NCBI GenBank assembly: GCA_964455395.1
Contig: CAYVWB010000116.1
Span: 1-8,651, forward strand
DNA length: 8,651 nt
From: CAYVWB01 sp964455395
GTDB taxonomy: Bacteria > Desulfobacterota > Desulfovibrionia > Desulfovibrionales > Desulfovibrionaceae
Reading direction: 5' to 3'
The position numbers and the translations under genes are program-made. The notes beneath the pieces are model-generated. The model made no database searches. It was not told where the DNA came from and worked only from the letters and a program-made list of their open reading frames with translations. Of the stretch, positions 1 to 6,844 are shown piece by piece; position 1 is the stretch's first letter, and every line of letters starts with the position of its first letter.

Positions 1-169
1 GACGGAATACGCCCTCGCCTTCTGCACTCCAGCCGCGCGGCAGATGGGCCGGGGTCGGGGCGATCCGGGGGCTCGGAGAGACCGGAGCGCCCCGACGTCT
101 TCCCCCGCGCGCAAAAGGCCAGCGCCCTCACGGCATGACCGCCGCCTCTCCCTTGTGGTGTTGCGGGGT

Positions 170-192
170 CCAGGGGCGATCCTCTCCCCTGG
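170..192 (-). terminator. Short dyad downstream of the DUF89-like gene, terminator-like but without a U tract
   Basis: Perfect 7-bp arms CCAGGGG (170-176) and CCCCTGG (186-192) enclose a 9-base loop. The dyad lies about 74 bases past the stop of the minus-strand DUF89-like gene and could mark the end of that transcript. No T-run follows on either strand, so calling it a terminator is only inference from its place. Confidence 0.25.
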
Positions 193-200
193 CGGAGGTT

Positions 201-244
201 CGGGGGCGGCGCCTCTGAATTGCTGTGCGGGGGCGGCGCCTCTG
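201..244. repeat. 17-bp direct repeat, two copies with 27-bp period
   Basis: The 17-mer CGGGGGCGGCGCCTCTG occurs exactly at 201-217 and again at 228-244, separated by 10 bases. Each copy contains the palindrome GGCGCC, so in RNA the two copies could also pair with each other. It lies just downstream of the DUF89-like gene, whose stop is at 266-268 on the minus strand. Confidence 0.7.
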
Positions 245-265
245 CTTGGAATGTTCTGGCGGCGG

Positions 266-2068
266 TTAGAGGTATTCGATGCCGGCGTCGAAGAACTTGC
301 CGACGCCGTATTCGCGTCTTCGGAAGAAGCGTTCGGGGCTGGGGCCGATGATCTGGAGTTCGGGCCGGCGGCGTTGTTCTTCGAGGGCGATCTTCATTTC
401 CTTGGTGCAGCCGGTGGAGAAGGTGGCGTCCTTGCCGGTCCAGGCGGCCGGTGTTTTCTTGCCCATGAGGTCGAAGCTCTGCTCCACGTCGGCCACTGTC
501 TGGAAGCGCCAGACGTCGATGAGGCCGCTGCGTTGGACGCGTTCCCACATGTACATGAGGTCGTCGCCGTCCATGCCGGGAACGAAGTGTTCGGCGGGGT
601 TGATGATGAAAGCGCTCTCGAAGCGGCGGCGCAGGGCTTCCACGAAGGTGTTGACGACCTGGATGGCGGTCCTGGTCTGCCCGGGGATGGAGCCGATGAT
701 GGCGGAGTAGAAGACCACTTGCTTGCCTGCATTCCTGGCGTGGCGCATGGTGTGGATGATGGTGTCGGCGTGGGCGCGCAGGTCGCCTTCGGTGAACTTG
801 CGCACGTGCTCCGGCTTTGGCTTGAAAGAGAGGTGGAAAGCGCCGTGTGTGTCGCGTTTGAAGCAGAGGACGTCGCGGGTGAACTGCTGGGCGGTGTCGA
901 TGAGGCGGCGGTATTGCGGCTCGCCTTTGCCGATGACGAGGTCCGCTTCCTTCCAGGCGCGGGCGAACGTGACGCTGGCGCGGTAGAGATTCAAGCGTTC
1001 GCGGGAGCCGTCGCTGATGACGAGAAATCGATGTTCACGCAGTTCCTTGAGCAATTCGTTCTTGGTCATGGTGGAGTCCGGGAGGATGCGGGCGTCGCCC
1101 AGAGCTTTGGCGAGCACGGGGTCGCACTCCACGTCCCAGAGTGTGGGGGCCTGGAAGTAAAAGCCGTTCTTGAGCGCGAGCATGACGGCGTGGCCCTGGC
1201 GCAACAGGCTCCGGATGATGAGAAGGTCGATGAGCACGGCGCCGCTGGAGTGGGGAATATAGAGGATACGCTTGCCGCCGGCGCGCACACCGCCGGGCCC
1301 TTCCGGTCCCAGGGCGCGCTCCAAAGCTTCCAGCTGCTCGGCGGGGAGGGTCATGGCGTCGCGAAGGCTTTCGGCGGAAGGCAGCGACTCCGCGCGCCAG
1401 ATATCCGCCATGGAGGAGAGCATGAAGAGCCGAGAAAGCTCCAACCGGTCCAATTCCCAGCGCAAATCGCCAATACGGCTGCACGCCAAGGTCGGCGAGG
1501 GACAATGTTGCAAGGCGGCGTCCAGAACGGGGCTTTCCATGAACGCCGCCACCCGCGCGTTGTGACGCTGTTTCAACTCGCGGTAGGGGTCGTCGATGCC
1601 GCTCTGGCTCAGGAAAATGCCGGAAAGCCGCTTGGTCAGTCGGGAGGGGATGAGCACGTGATGCGCCAGAGCCTCCTTGTAGGAATGCTTGGCGAACGTG
1701 ACGATGCGCCGGCGGGTGTAGCGGTCCGCCACATGGTCGCGCACCAGCCGCACGAAAACCCGCCACGCCACGCGGTAGCCATGGGCCAGCTCCTCGGTCA
1801 GCTCGTTGCGCAGCAGGTCGTTGAGGATGGCGTCCGAACACGGCGCGTAGACCTCGCCCTCCTCAACCGCCACCATGAAGCGCAACTGCTCCGGGCTGGC
1901 GTTCACATGGGGGGAGATCAGATAGTCCAGGTTGTTCTCCAGCATGAAGTGGAGCACCCAAGCGTCCAGTACAGGGTCCTGACCGTACCGCAACCGGTCG
2001 TCTGCCAGGGACTCGTTGACTCCAGCCGGCGCAATGGGCGCATGCTTTGCGAAATGAGGATCCTTCAC
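266..2068 (-). CDS. DUF89/ARMT1-like domain protein with degenerate metal site
   Basis: A 600-residue, probably cytosolic protein with no signal peptide or membrane segment. Residues 1 to about 260 are a helical region I do not recognise. From about residue 266 the sequence resembles DUF89/ARMT1-like proteins: the strand KRILYIPHSSG (H273), then KNGFYFQ, then ADLVIGKGEPQY with DLVIGKG at 376-382. Family members are metal-dependent phosphatases acting on damaged or surplus phosphometabolites. Their usual Asp-Asn after the first strand is His-Ser here, and the later Asn-Asp appears as Phe-Gln, so phosphatase activity is doubtful. The C-terminal part (about 415-600, with FYSAIIGSIPGQ) looks conserved but I cannot name it. 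The start is GTG at 2066-2068, with AAGGAG seven bases upstream; it overlaps the nadK stop as GTGA, indicating translational coupling. The frame stays open upstream through nadK, but that extension is a shadow. Coding is secure; family assignment is moderate. Confidence 0.65.
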   Translation of the reverse strand: MKDPHFAKHAPIAPAGVNESLADDRLRYGQDPVLDAWVLHFMLENNLDYLISPHVNASPEQLRFMVAVEEGEVYAPCSDAILNDLLRNELTEELAHGYRVAWRVFVRLVRDHVADRYTRRRIVTFAKHSYKEALAHHVLIPSRLTKRLSGIFLSQSGIDDPYRELKQRHNARVAAFMESPVLDAALQHCPSPTLACSRIGDLRWELDRLELSRLFMLSSMADIWRAESLPSAESLRDAMTLPAEQLEALERALGPEGPGGVRAGGKRILYIPHSSGAVLIDLLIIRSLLRQGHAVMLALKNGFYFQAPTLWDVECDPVLAKALGDARILPDSTMTKNELLKELREHRFLVISDGSRERLNLYRASVTFARAWKEADLVIGKGEPQYRRLIDTAQQFTRDVLCFKRDTHGAFHLSFKPKPEHVRKFTEGDLRAHADTIIHTMRHARNAGKQVVFYSAIIGSIPGQTRTAIQVVNTFVEALRRRFESAFIINPAEHFVPGMDGDDLMYMWERVQRSGLIDVWRFQTVADVEQSFDLMGKKTPAAWTGKDATFSTGCTKEMKIALEEQRRRPELQIIGPSPERFFRRREYGVGKFFDAGIEYL

Positions 2069-3078
2069 GCGGGCTCTCCTTGGTCGCCGTCTGCGGCGGT
2101 CGGTGCATCCTGTTCGGTCTGGGACGCCGGACCGCCGGGGCATTCCATCTCGTCCTCCAGTGCGGGACAGGCCGGGACGTGACGCACCGCCGGGTCGAAG
2201 CCGCCGAGAAATCCCTTGGCCTTCAACCGGGAGAGATAGGGCTCGTCGTCCAGGCTCACGAAGCAGAGGTCCGTGGCGGCGCGGTGGATGGCGACCACGT
2301 CGCCGGGCTCCAGATGAAAACCTTCCTGCCCGTCCAGAGTGCAGAAGACATCCGCCGTGGAAGGCTTGACCACAATCTCCACCAGGGAAGCCGCCGGCAA
2401 CACCATGGAAGGGAAACGGTTCATGAATGCGCAGATGGCCGTGACCCCGATGGCGTGGGCGTCCGGGTGCACCAGCGGTCCACCCGCCGAAATCGCGTAT
2501 CCCGTGGACCCCTGCGGCGTGGAAATCATGACGCCGTCCGCCCGGACCTCGTCGAGCAGAAGGCCGTCCACGGAAATCTCCAGATTGGCCAGCCGCGCCA
2601 GCTGCCCCCGGTTGATGACCACCTCGTTCACCACCCGGCCCGAGTGCACAACACGGTACGCTTCGGCGGAGCGCGGCCGTGTCACCGCGTATTCCAGCGC
2701 CATCATCCGGTGCACGGCGTATTCCCCCTGGAGGAAGGCGGCCAAACCCTTGCGCCAGCTCTGTGGGCACAGGTCCGTCAGAAAGCCCACCCGCCCCAGG
2801 TTCAACCCCAGCAAAGGCGTTTCCTTGACAGCGGGTTGACGCGCCACGCCCAGCATGGTGCCGTCGCCGCCCAACACCAGCACGACATCGTTGCGCGGCG
2901 TGGCGGAAAGCGCTTGCGTCACGGCGGTGGGTTCGCCGGGCCGCGTGGCCAAGGCGTTCTCCACCACGCGTACGGTCACGCCCCGGGCCTCCAGAAACGC
3001 CTCCACCTCGGCGCTCAAGGCGAAGGCCTGTCTGTCCCCGGCGCGGACGATGATGCAGGCGGTGCGGAATTTCGACAT
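2065..3078 (-). CDS. nadK: NAD kinase
   Basis: ATP-dependent NAD kinase (NAD+ + ATP to NADP+ + ADP), cytosolic, 337 residues, slightly longer than the usual bacterial 290-310. GGDGTM at 70-75 carries the catalytic Asp72. NE at 151-152 is the substrate-binding pair. ADGVMISTPQGSTGYAISAGGP at about 180-201 is the family's most conserved stretch. The segment that is usually PH-x(5)-RP reads C216-AFMNRFPSMVLP, so those conserved residues are changed. Residues from about 303 form an extra acidic tail with Cys304 and Cys313. The ATG at 3076-3078 is chosen because AAGGA (3085-3089) lies six bases upstream; an in-frame GTG directly before it would be only three bases from it. The gene is first in an overlapping pair with the DUF89-like gene. 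Confidence 0.95.
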   Translation of the reverse strand: MSKFRTACIIVRAGDRQAFALSAEVEAFLEARGVTVRVVENALATRPGEPTAVTQALSATPRNDVVLVLGGDGTMLGVARQPAVKETPLLGLNLGRVGFLTDLCPQSWRKGLAAFLQGEYAVHRMMALEYAVTRPRSAEAYRVVHSGRVVNEVVINRGQLARLANLEISVDGLLLDEVRADGVMISTPQGSTGYAISAGGPLVHPDAHAIGVTAICAFMNRFPSMVLPAASLVEIVVKPSTADVFCTLDGQEGFHLEPGDVVAIHRAATDLCFVSLDDEPYLSRLKAKGFLGGFDPAVRHVPACPALEDEMECPGGPASQTEQDAPTAADGDQGEPA

Positions 3079-3111
3079 CACATATCCTTATAATAGTGGT
3101 AGTGCGACCGC

Positions 3112-3172
3112 GGGAGCCCTCGGTTCCGGGACGCCGCGTACCCGCGCAGGCCCCGCATGCCTGACGGCTCCC
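3112..3172 (-). promoter_or_regulatory. Possible three-way-junction RNA leader upstream of nadK
   Basis: Read on the minus strand, an outer stem GGGAGCC (3166-3172) pairs with GGCTCCC (3112-3118). Inside it lie two hairpins in order: CAGGC-ATGCGGG-GCCTG, then CGGG-(T)-AC-GCGGC-GT-CCCG with one bulged T. An unpaired GAACCGAG precedes the closing arm. The structure ends 33 bases before the nadK ATG, where a leader element would sit. I recognise no known riboswitch consensus, and GC-rich DNA forms such stems by chance, so this is only a candidate. Confidence 0.25.
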
Positions 3173-3188
3173 AGCCAACGCATTCTCC

Positions 3189-3212
3189 TGAGCGCTTCCT
3201 CATGCGCGCTCA
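3189..3212 (-). other. 7-bp inverted repeat in the nadK upstream gap
   Basis: TGAGCGC and GCGCTCA form a perfect dyad around a 10-base loop. The rest of the gap between nadK and the DUF6125-like gene (3079-3332) shows no gene I can support, only a 12-bp palindrome, AGCCGCGCGGCT, at 3295-3306. There is no T-run to make the dyad an intrinsic terminator. It could be part of the nadK leader or an operator. Confidence 0.3.
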
Positions 3213-3332
3213 CCGGCCGGCACAGGCGGCTTCCATACATCGACCGCGACACGTCCGCGAGAACATTCGGCGCCATTCCCCTTGGGAGCGGTGTAGCCGC
3301 GCGGCTCGGCTGGGGGGGCCGGCGCAGCGCCT

Positions 3333-4100
3333 TCACCCGTCAGCGTCGCTTGTCCCGTTGCGCACGGTGAAACGCCATGCGCAGACACAGTCCTCCGGAT
3401 GCGGGTCCGGCGGACAGACGACGCACGTCGTTTCGATGCGCGCGTCGATGGCGCGGGCGAAACTGCGATACTCGGCTATCCCTCCGGATTTGCAAGGGTA
3501 CTCCTCCATGCCCTTGCGGGTCCGCGCGGTCTGCACGCGGCAGGCGCGCATGCGGAAGGTGAACCCCTCAGCCGACTCCTCCACGATGTCCCACTCGTTC
3601 ACACGAGCATAGAGGCGGTGAGCCAAGGCCGCCGCCAAGGCAGGCAATCCGCCGCGTTCCGGGAGTTTCAGCAAGGTCTTGATGCGCATGGCCTCGTAGG
3701 GGGCGAACTGGGTCCAGCAAGCGTCGTTGACGCGTTTGGCGTCATGCATGGTCAAGCGTTTCTCGATGGCTTGGAACCACACGCCGTCGGCAGCGAGCCA
3801 GTTCACGGCCAACGCATCGTTGAGGGCTTCCAGCTGGTCCGACGTCAAGGCCGTGAGCGCCGCGGGGAGGCCGTCGTCATCCAACGCCAGCCCCATGTTT
3901 TTTCCAAGTCGCCGAAAAAGCGAGGCAAAATACAGGTCACCCGCCTCGGCTTCGGCCTGGGCCGCAGCGTCGTGACCCAGTTGGCGGACGGCTTCGGCAT
4001 GCCACAAGCCGTAGTGCACGGCGGTGCGGCGCAAGGCCTCCAAAGCGTCGCGGGCGTCCTTGCCCTCAGGGGGAGTATGGTCTTCGTCTGAGCGGGTCAA
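3333..4100 (-). CDS. DUF6125-like cysteine-rich cytosolic protein
   Basis: A 255-residue protein with no signal peptide or membrane segment. The middle and C-terminal parts resemble the uncharacterised DUF6125 family: NWLAADGVWFQAIEK (100-114), GGLPALAAALAHRLYARVN (150-168), FRMRACRVQTARTRKG (182-197), YPCKSGG (201-207). The tail has C226-VV-C229 then C238-V-C240, and Cys187 and Cys203 add to a possible metal or thiol site. The fold may relate to the 2-amino-thiazoline-4-carboxylate hydrolase-like proteins, but that is inference and the function is unknown. The start is TTG at 4098-4100, chosen because GAAGGAG lies eight bases upstream and the next in-frame Met is residue 69. The gene is divergent from the disulfide reductase and shares a 156-base intergenic region with it. 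It is 254 bases upstream of nadK on the same strand, so co-transcription is possible but not shown. Confidence 0.75.
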   Translation of the reverse strand: MTRSDEDHTPPEGKDARDALEALRRTAVHYGLWHAEAVRQLGHDAAAQAEAEAGDLYFASLFRRLGKNMGLALDDDGLPAALTALTSDQLEALNDALAVNWLAADGVWFQAIEKRLTMHDAKRVNDACWTQFAPYEAMRIKTLLKLPERGGLPALAAALAHRLYARVNEWDIVEESAEGFTFRMRACRVQTARTRKGMEEYPCKSGGIAEYRSFARAIDARIETTCVVCPPDPHPEDCVCAWRFTVRNGTSDADG

Positions 4101-4118
4101 GCGTCGTTCTCCTTCACC

Positions 4119-4155
4119 CAGCGGGAAACGCTGAATATCACACCGAAATGGTGTG
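4119..4155. promoter_or_regulatory. Two operator-like dyads in a divergent promoter region
   Basis: Two perfect inverted repeats lie in tandem: CAGCG-GGAAA-CGCTG at 4119-4133 and CACACC-GAAAT-GGTGTG at 4139-4155. Both have 5-base centres, and the centres are 21 bp apart, about two helical turns. A wider pair, ACGCT (4128-4132) and AGCGT (4163-4167), is almost concentric with the second dyad. The site lies between the divergent DUF6125-like and reductase genes, so a dimeric regulator could control both. No convincing -35/-10 pair was found, and the cognate regulator is not encoded in the window. Confidence 0.4.
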
Positions 4156-4256
4156 TTCCGTAAGCGTAAAAATTGATCTATGGTGCGCCAACATTCCGTG
4201 AATTACAAGCGCGCCGTCTGTCGTCGCGCTTTCAAGCCAGCATGTCAGGAGGCAAC

Positions 4257-5969
4257 ATGAGCCAGAAAGTCGTCATCATCGGCGCCGTGGCCTTGGGCCC
4301 CAAAGCCGCCTGCCGGTTCAAGCGGCTGGTCCCGGACGCCGAAGTCACCATGGTGGATATGTCCCCCTCCATCTCCTACGGTGGATGCGGCATCCCCTTC
4401 TTTCTCTCCGGGGACGTCTCCAGCGCCGACGAGCTCAAGACCACCAGCTTCCACGCCATCCGCGACCCCGCATTCTTCCAGGCCGCCAAAGGCGTCACGG
4501 CGCGGCCGCAGACCAAGGCCACGCATATCGATCGAGAGCGGAAAATCGTGCAGGTGCAGGACCTTGTCACCGGTCGGGAAGAGGAGCTCCCCTACGACAA
4601 GCTCGTCATCGCCACGGGGAGCCGTCCGCGCGCCCTGCCCATCCCCGGCAGGGAGCTCGCCGGCGTGCACGCTGTCTCCGGCTTGGACGAAGCCATCGAG
4701 ATTCGCGAACGGGTGGCTTCCGGTCAAGTGGGCTCCGCCGTCATCGTGGGATCCGGGTTCATCGGCCTGGAAGTGGCCGAGGCCTTTGCGGACATGTGGG
4801 GCATCGAGACGCATGTGGTTGAGATCATGGATCAGATCCTGCCCAGCCTGCTCACCGCCCACACCGCGACCATGGTGCAGAAGCACATGGAGGAAAACGA
4901 CGTCGTCTTCCACCTGAACGAAAAAGTACAGGCCTTCGAAGGCGAGGACGGCCGCGTGACCCGCGTGGTGACAGACCGCGGCGTCATCGAGGCGGACCTC
5001 GTCATCGTGGCGCCGGGAGTGGTCCCCAACGACGAGATCGCCCGCGCAGCCGGCTTGGCGTGTCACGACCGCGGCGGCATCATCGTGGATCAATATTTGC
5101 GCACTTCGGACCCGGACATCTACTCCGGGGGAGACTGCGTGGTGGTCACGCACCTCGTCACGGGGCAGCCGGCGTTCCTGCCCATGGGCTCCATGGCCAA
5201 CCGCCAAGGCCGCATCATCGCAGACAACCTCGCCGGCCGGGAGAAGGTCTTTCCCGGCGTGGTGGGCAGCTGGTGCGTGAAGACCTTCGAGATCGCCGTG
5301 GCTGGGGTGGGCCTCTCGGCGGCCACCGCTGTCCGCGCCGGCTTCGACGCCGTCAACGTCCACCTCTCCCAGCTGGACCGCGCCCACTTCTACCCGGAAA
5401 AAGGTCTCATGCACTTGGACCTCGTGGTGGACAAGGCCACCGGCAACGTCTTGGGCATGCAGGGATTCTCGACCATGATGGACGCCTTGGTCGGCCGCGT
5501 GAACGCCGTGGCCGCCGGCCTCCAGAAGGGCCTCACCGTGGACGACCTCGCCATCATGGAGTTCGCCTACTCGCCGCCCTTCTCTTCCGCCATGGACGTG
5601 GTGAACTCCATCGCCAACGTCGCCCAGAACATGCTTGACGGGTTGAACCGCGGGCTGGACCCCGCACAGTTCGCCGCCAGCTGGAATCAAGGCGAGGACG
5701 ACGAGGTCTGCTACCTGGACGTGCGCGCCGCCGCGGATTCCGGCCCCGTGGCCGAGCGTCTGGGCCGGCCGGACTGGCTCGCCATCCCTCAGGACGAGAT
5801 TCCTCAACGGCTGGAGGAGATTCCCCGCGACAAACGGCTCGTCCTCGTCTGCAACACCGGCGCGCGCTCCTACGAAGCCCAGGTCATGCTGGACGCCGCC
5901 GGCCTCAAGGAGACCACGAACCTCCAAGGCGGCGTGGCCTCCTTGAAACGCTACGGCGTGGACATCTGA
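4257..5969 (+). CDS. FAD-dependent CoA-disulfide/persulfide reductase with C-terminal rhodanese domain
   Basis: A 570-residue cytosolic flavoprotein of the pyridine nucleotide-disulfide oxidoreductase class. The N-terminal FAD-binding turn is G9-AVAL-G14. The single redox cysteine Cys44 lies in SYGGCGIP, where CoA-disulfide reductases have theirs. ATGSRPR follows, then the NAD(P)H Rossmann motif GSGFIG at 165-170. The dimerisation domain contains HFYPEKG and the FAYSPPFSSAMD segment. A rhodanese domain fills about 480-570 and carries Cys532 in the loop CNTGARS. This layout matches CoADR-rhodanese fusions such as Npsr of Shewanella loihica, which use NADH to reduce persulfide or polysulfide sulfur. 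A role in sulfur handling or thiol homeostasis is inferred. The ATG at 4257 has AGGAGG just upstream; an in-frame TTG 28 codons earlier lacks a ribosome binding site. It is transcribed divergently from the DUF6125-like gene. Confidence 0.9.
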   Translation: MSQKVVIIGAVALGPKAACRFKRLVPDAEVTMVDMSPSISYGGCGIPFFLSGDVSSADELKTTSFHAIRDPAFFQAAKGVTARPQTKATHIDRERKIVQVQDLVTGREEELPYDKLVIATGSRPRALPIPGRELAGVHAVSGLDEAIEIRERVASGQVGSAVIVGSGFIGLEVAEAFADMWGIETHVVEIMDQILPSLLTAHTATMVQKHMEENDVVFHLNEKVQAFEGEDGRVTRVVTDRGVIEADLVIVAPGVVPNDEIARAAGLACHDRGGIIVDQYLRTSDPDIYSGGDCVVVTHLVTGQPAFLPMGSMANRQGRIIADNLAGREKVFPGVVGSWCVKTFEIAVAGVGLSAATAVRAGFDAVNVHLSQLDRAHFYPEKGLMHLDLVVDKATGNVLGMQGFSTMMDALVGRVNAVAAGLQKGLTVDDLAIMEFAYSPPFSSAMDVVNSIANVAQNMLDGLNRGLDPAQFAASWNQGEDDEVCYLDVRAAADSGPVAERLGRPDWLAIPQDEIPQRLEEIPRDKRLVLVCNTGARSYEAQVMLDAAGLKETTNLQGGVASLKRYGVDI

Positions 5970-5980
5970 CCGCTGCCGGC

Positions 5981-6028
5981 ACGGCGCCGTCCGCCAGTCG
6001 CCCATACGGTCCGGGCGGCGCCGTTTAT
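5981..6028 (+). terminator. Likely intrinsic terminator after the reductase gene
   Basis: Bases 5981-5993 pair with 6012-6024 as a 13-bp stem containing one G-U wobble (5990 with 6015), around an 18-base loop. TTTAT follows the stem (6024-6028). It begins 11 bases past the reductase stop. The U tract is short, and the GGCGCC palindromes allow other folds. Confidence 0.55.
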
Positions 6029-6120
6029 CCACAAGAAATTCACCGCATCCGAACACCCTCTGCGTACCGTGCCGCTTGCAGGAAACGGCAATCCCGCCGA
6101 CCCACAGCCCCCTCGTCCCC

Positions 6121-6759
6121 ATGCAGCACACACGCCGCCGCGCTTGCAATGTCGCCAGACGTTTTGCGAATCGTTCCACCCTCATCCTCCTCTTGGCCCT
6201 GCTGACTCTGCCCGGCTTGACAGGCTGCGGCGGGCCCTCGGACGAAACCGTGCTGCGCGAAACATTCGCCATTCCCGACGAGGCGGTGATGGAGCGCCTC
6301 GCGAGTCATCCTCCTGAAGACCAGTGGCTGCGCGAAGGGTTGCGCATCGAGGCGCGCTTCCTGCTGCCCGAGACGGCCTTCGCGACCTACCATGACGCGG
6401 CCGCGGAGGACCCCGCCTGGCGCCCCATGCCGCCCAGCCGGGAATTCCTCCTCGCCATGGTCGGCGCAGAACGCGTCAAGCGCGGGCTCGTCGTCGCCGC
6501 CGAAACCTTCGAGCGGCCTTTGCCGCCGGAAGGCTCGCCGGGCAACCCCACGCTGGACCAGCTCCTGACACAATGGCGCGCGCAGCTCCCCCTGGATGTG
6601 ACGAACGGCCTCTACCGGTGCGTCACGGCCGGGGACAACCTCCTCCACGCGCCCAAACGCGAATGCCGGGCGGAGGATCAGTCTCTGAACGACTTCATGT
6701 TCGCGGTGCTGGACGAGACGACGCGCCGCCTGCACGTGGTGGCGCACACGGCGTATTGA
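6121..6759 (+). CDS. Small predicted lipoprotein, function unknown
   Basis: A 212-residue protein that I do not recognise. The first 20 residues are basic (R5-R7, R13, R14, R18). A hydrophobic run, TLILLLALLTLPG, leads into the lipobox L33-T-G-C36, so the mature protein should be lipidated at Cys36. Residue +2 is Gly, not Asp, which by the E. coli rule suggests outer-membrane sorting. The mature part is mainly helical and charged, with only Cys167 and Cys182, a possible disulfide pair. The ATG at 6121 gives a normal-length signal peptide. No Shine-Dalgarno sequence precedes it, nor an alternative in-frame TTG at 6076, so expression may be weak or the start uncertain. A terminator separates it from the reductase gene; no promoter is visible in 6029-6120. 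Confidence 0.7.
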   Translation: MQHTRRRACNVARRFANRSTLILLLALLTLPGLTGCGGPSDETVLRETFAIPDEAVMERLASHPPEDQWLREGLRIEARFLLPETAFATYHDAAAEDPAWRPMPPSREFLLAMVGAERVKRGLVVAAETFERPLPPEGSPGNPTLDQLLTQWRAQLPLDVTNGLYRCVTAGDNLLHAPKRECRAEDQSLNDFMFAVLDETTRRLHVVAHTAY

Positions 6760-6844
6760 GAGAAAAAGAATATCGCCAGGCAAACACAAATAGCGAAAGG
6801 CAATTTATCAGGATCAAAAAACTTTTCAAGAAACAAGCTTTTCG

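Larger units (their letters stand above)
1..265. other. Left-edge region without a supportable gene
   Basis: I see no convincing gene here. Frames are open on both strands, as expected at this GC content. One plus-strand frame is open from base 1 to a TGA at 136-138 and could be the tail of a plus-strand gene, but it has no recognisable motif. A minus-strand GTG frame beginning near base 139 also runs off the edge without a good ribosome binding site. The region follows the stop of the DUF89-like gene and contains a direct repeat (201-244) and a dyad (170-192). Confidence 0.4.

Noticed and set aside
1..138. Plus-strand open frame ending with TGA, possibly the tail of a gene entering from the left
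   Set aside because: Other frames are equally open here and there is no motif, so it cannot be distinguished from chance.
44..2182. Long plus-strand frame of 712 residues antisense to the DUF89-like gene
   Set aside because: Its composition is the Gly/Val/His/Glu-rich type produced opposite a GC-rich gene, and the minus-strand gene explains the interval.
2069..3178. Upstream in-frame extension of the DUF89-like gene to a 970-residue frame
   Set aside because: It runs through nadK in another frame, shows no family motif, and the GTG at 2068 has a good Shine-Dalgarno sequence.
3079..3332. Known riboswitch or tRNA in the gap upstream of nadK
   Set aside because: I looked for cobalamin and TPP riboswitch consensus elements and a tRNA T-loop and found no match; only unassigned stems remain.
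3088..3336. 82-residue minus-strand frame starting with a GTGA overlap after the DUF6125-like gene
   Set aside because: It has no Shine-Dalgarno sequence, a low-complexity Arg/Pro composition and no family resemblance. The overlap mirrors that of nadK, so a conservation test would be worthwhile.
4173..4256. 28-residue N-terminal extension of the reductase from a TTG
   Set aside because: It has no ribosome binding site and would place the FAD-binding strand unusually far from the N terminus, whereas ATG 4257 has AGGAGG.
6076..6120. 15-residue N-terminal extension of the lipoprotein from a TTG
   Set aside because: It gives an overlong signal peptide n-region and has no Shine-Dalgarno sequence.
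4245..6272. Long minus-strand frame of 675 residues antisense to the reductase
   Set aside because: The reductase on the plus strand has complete, recognisable motifs over the same bases.
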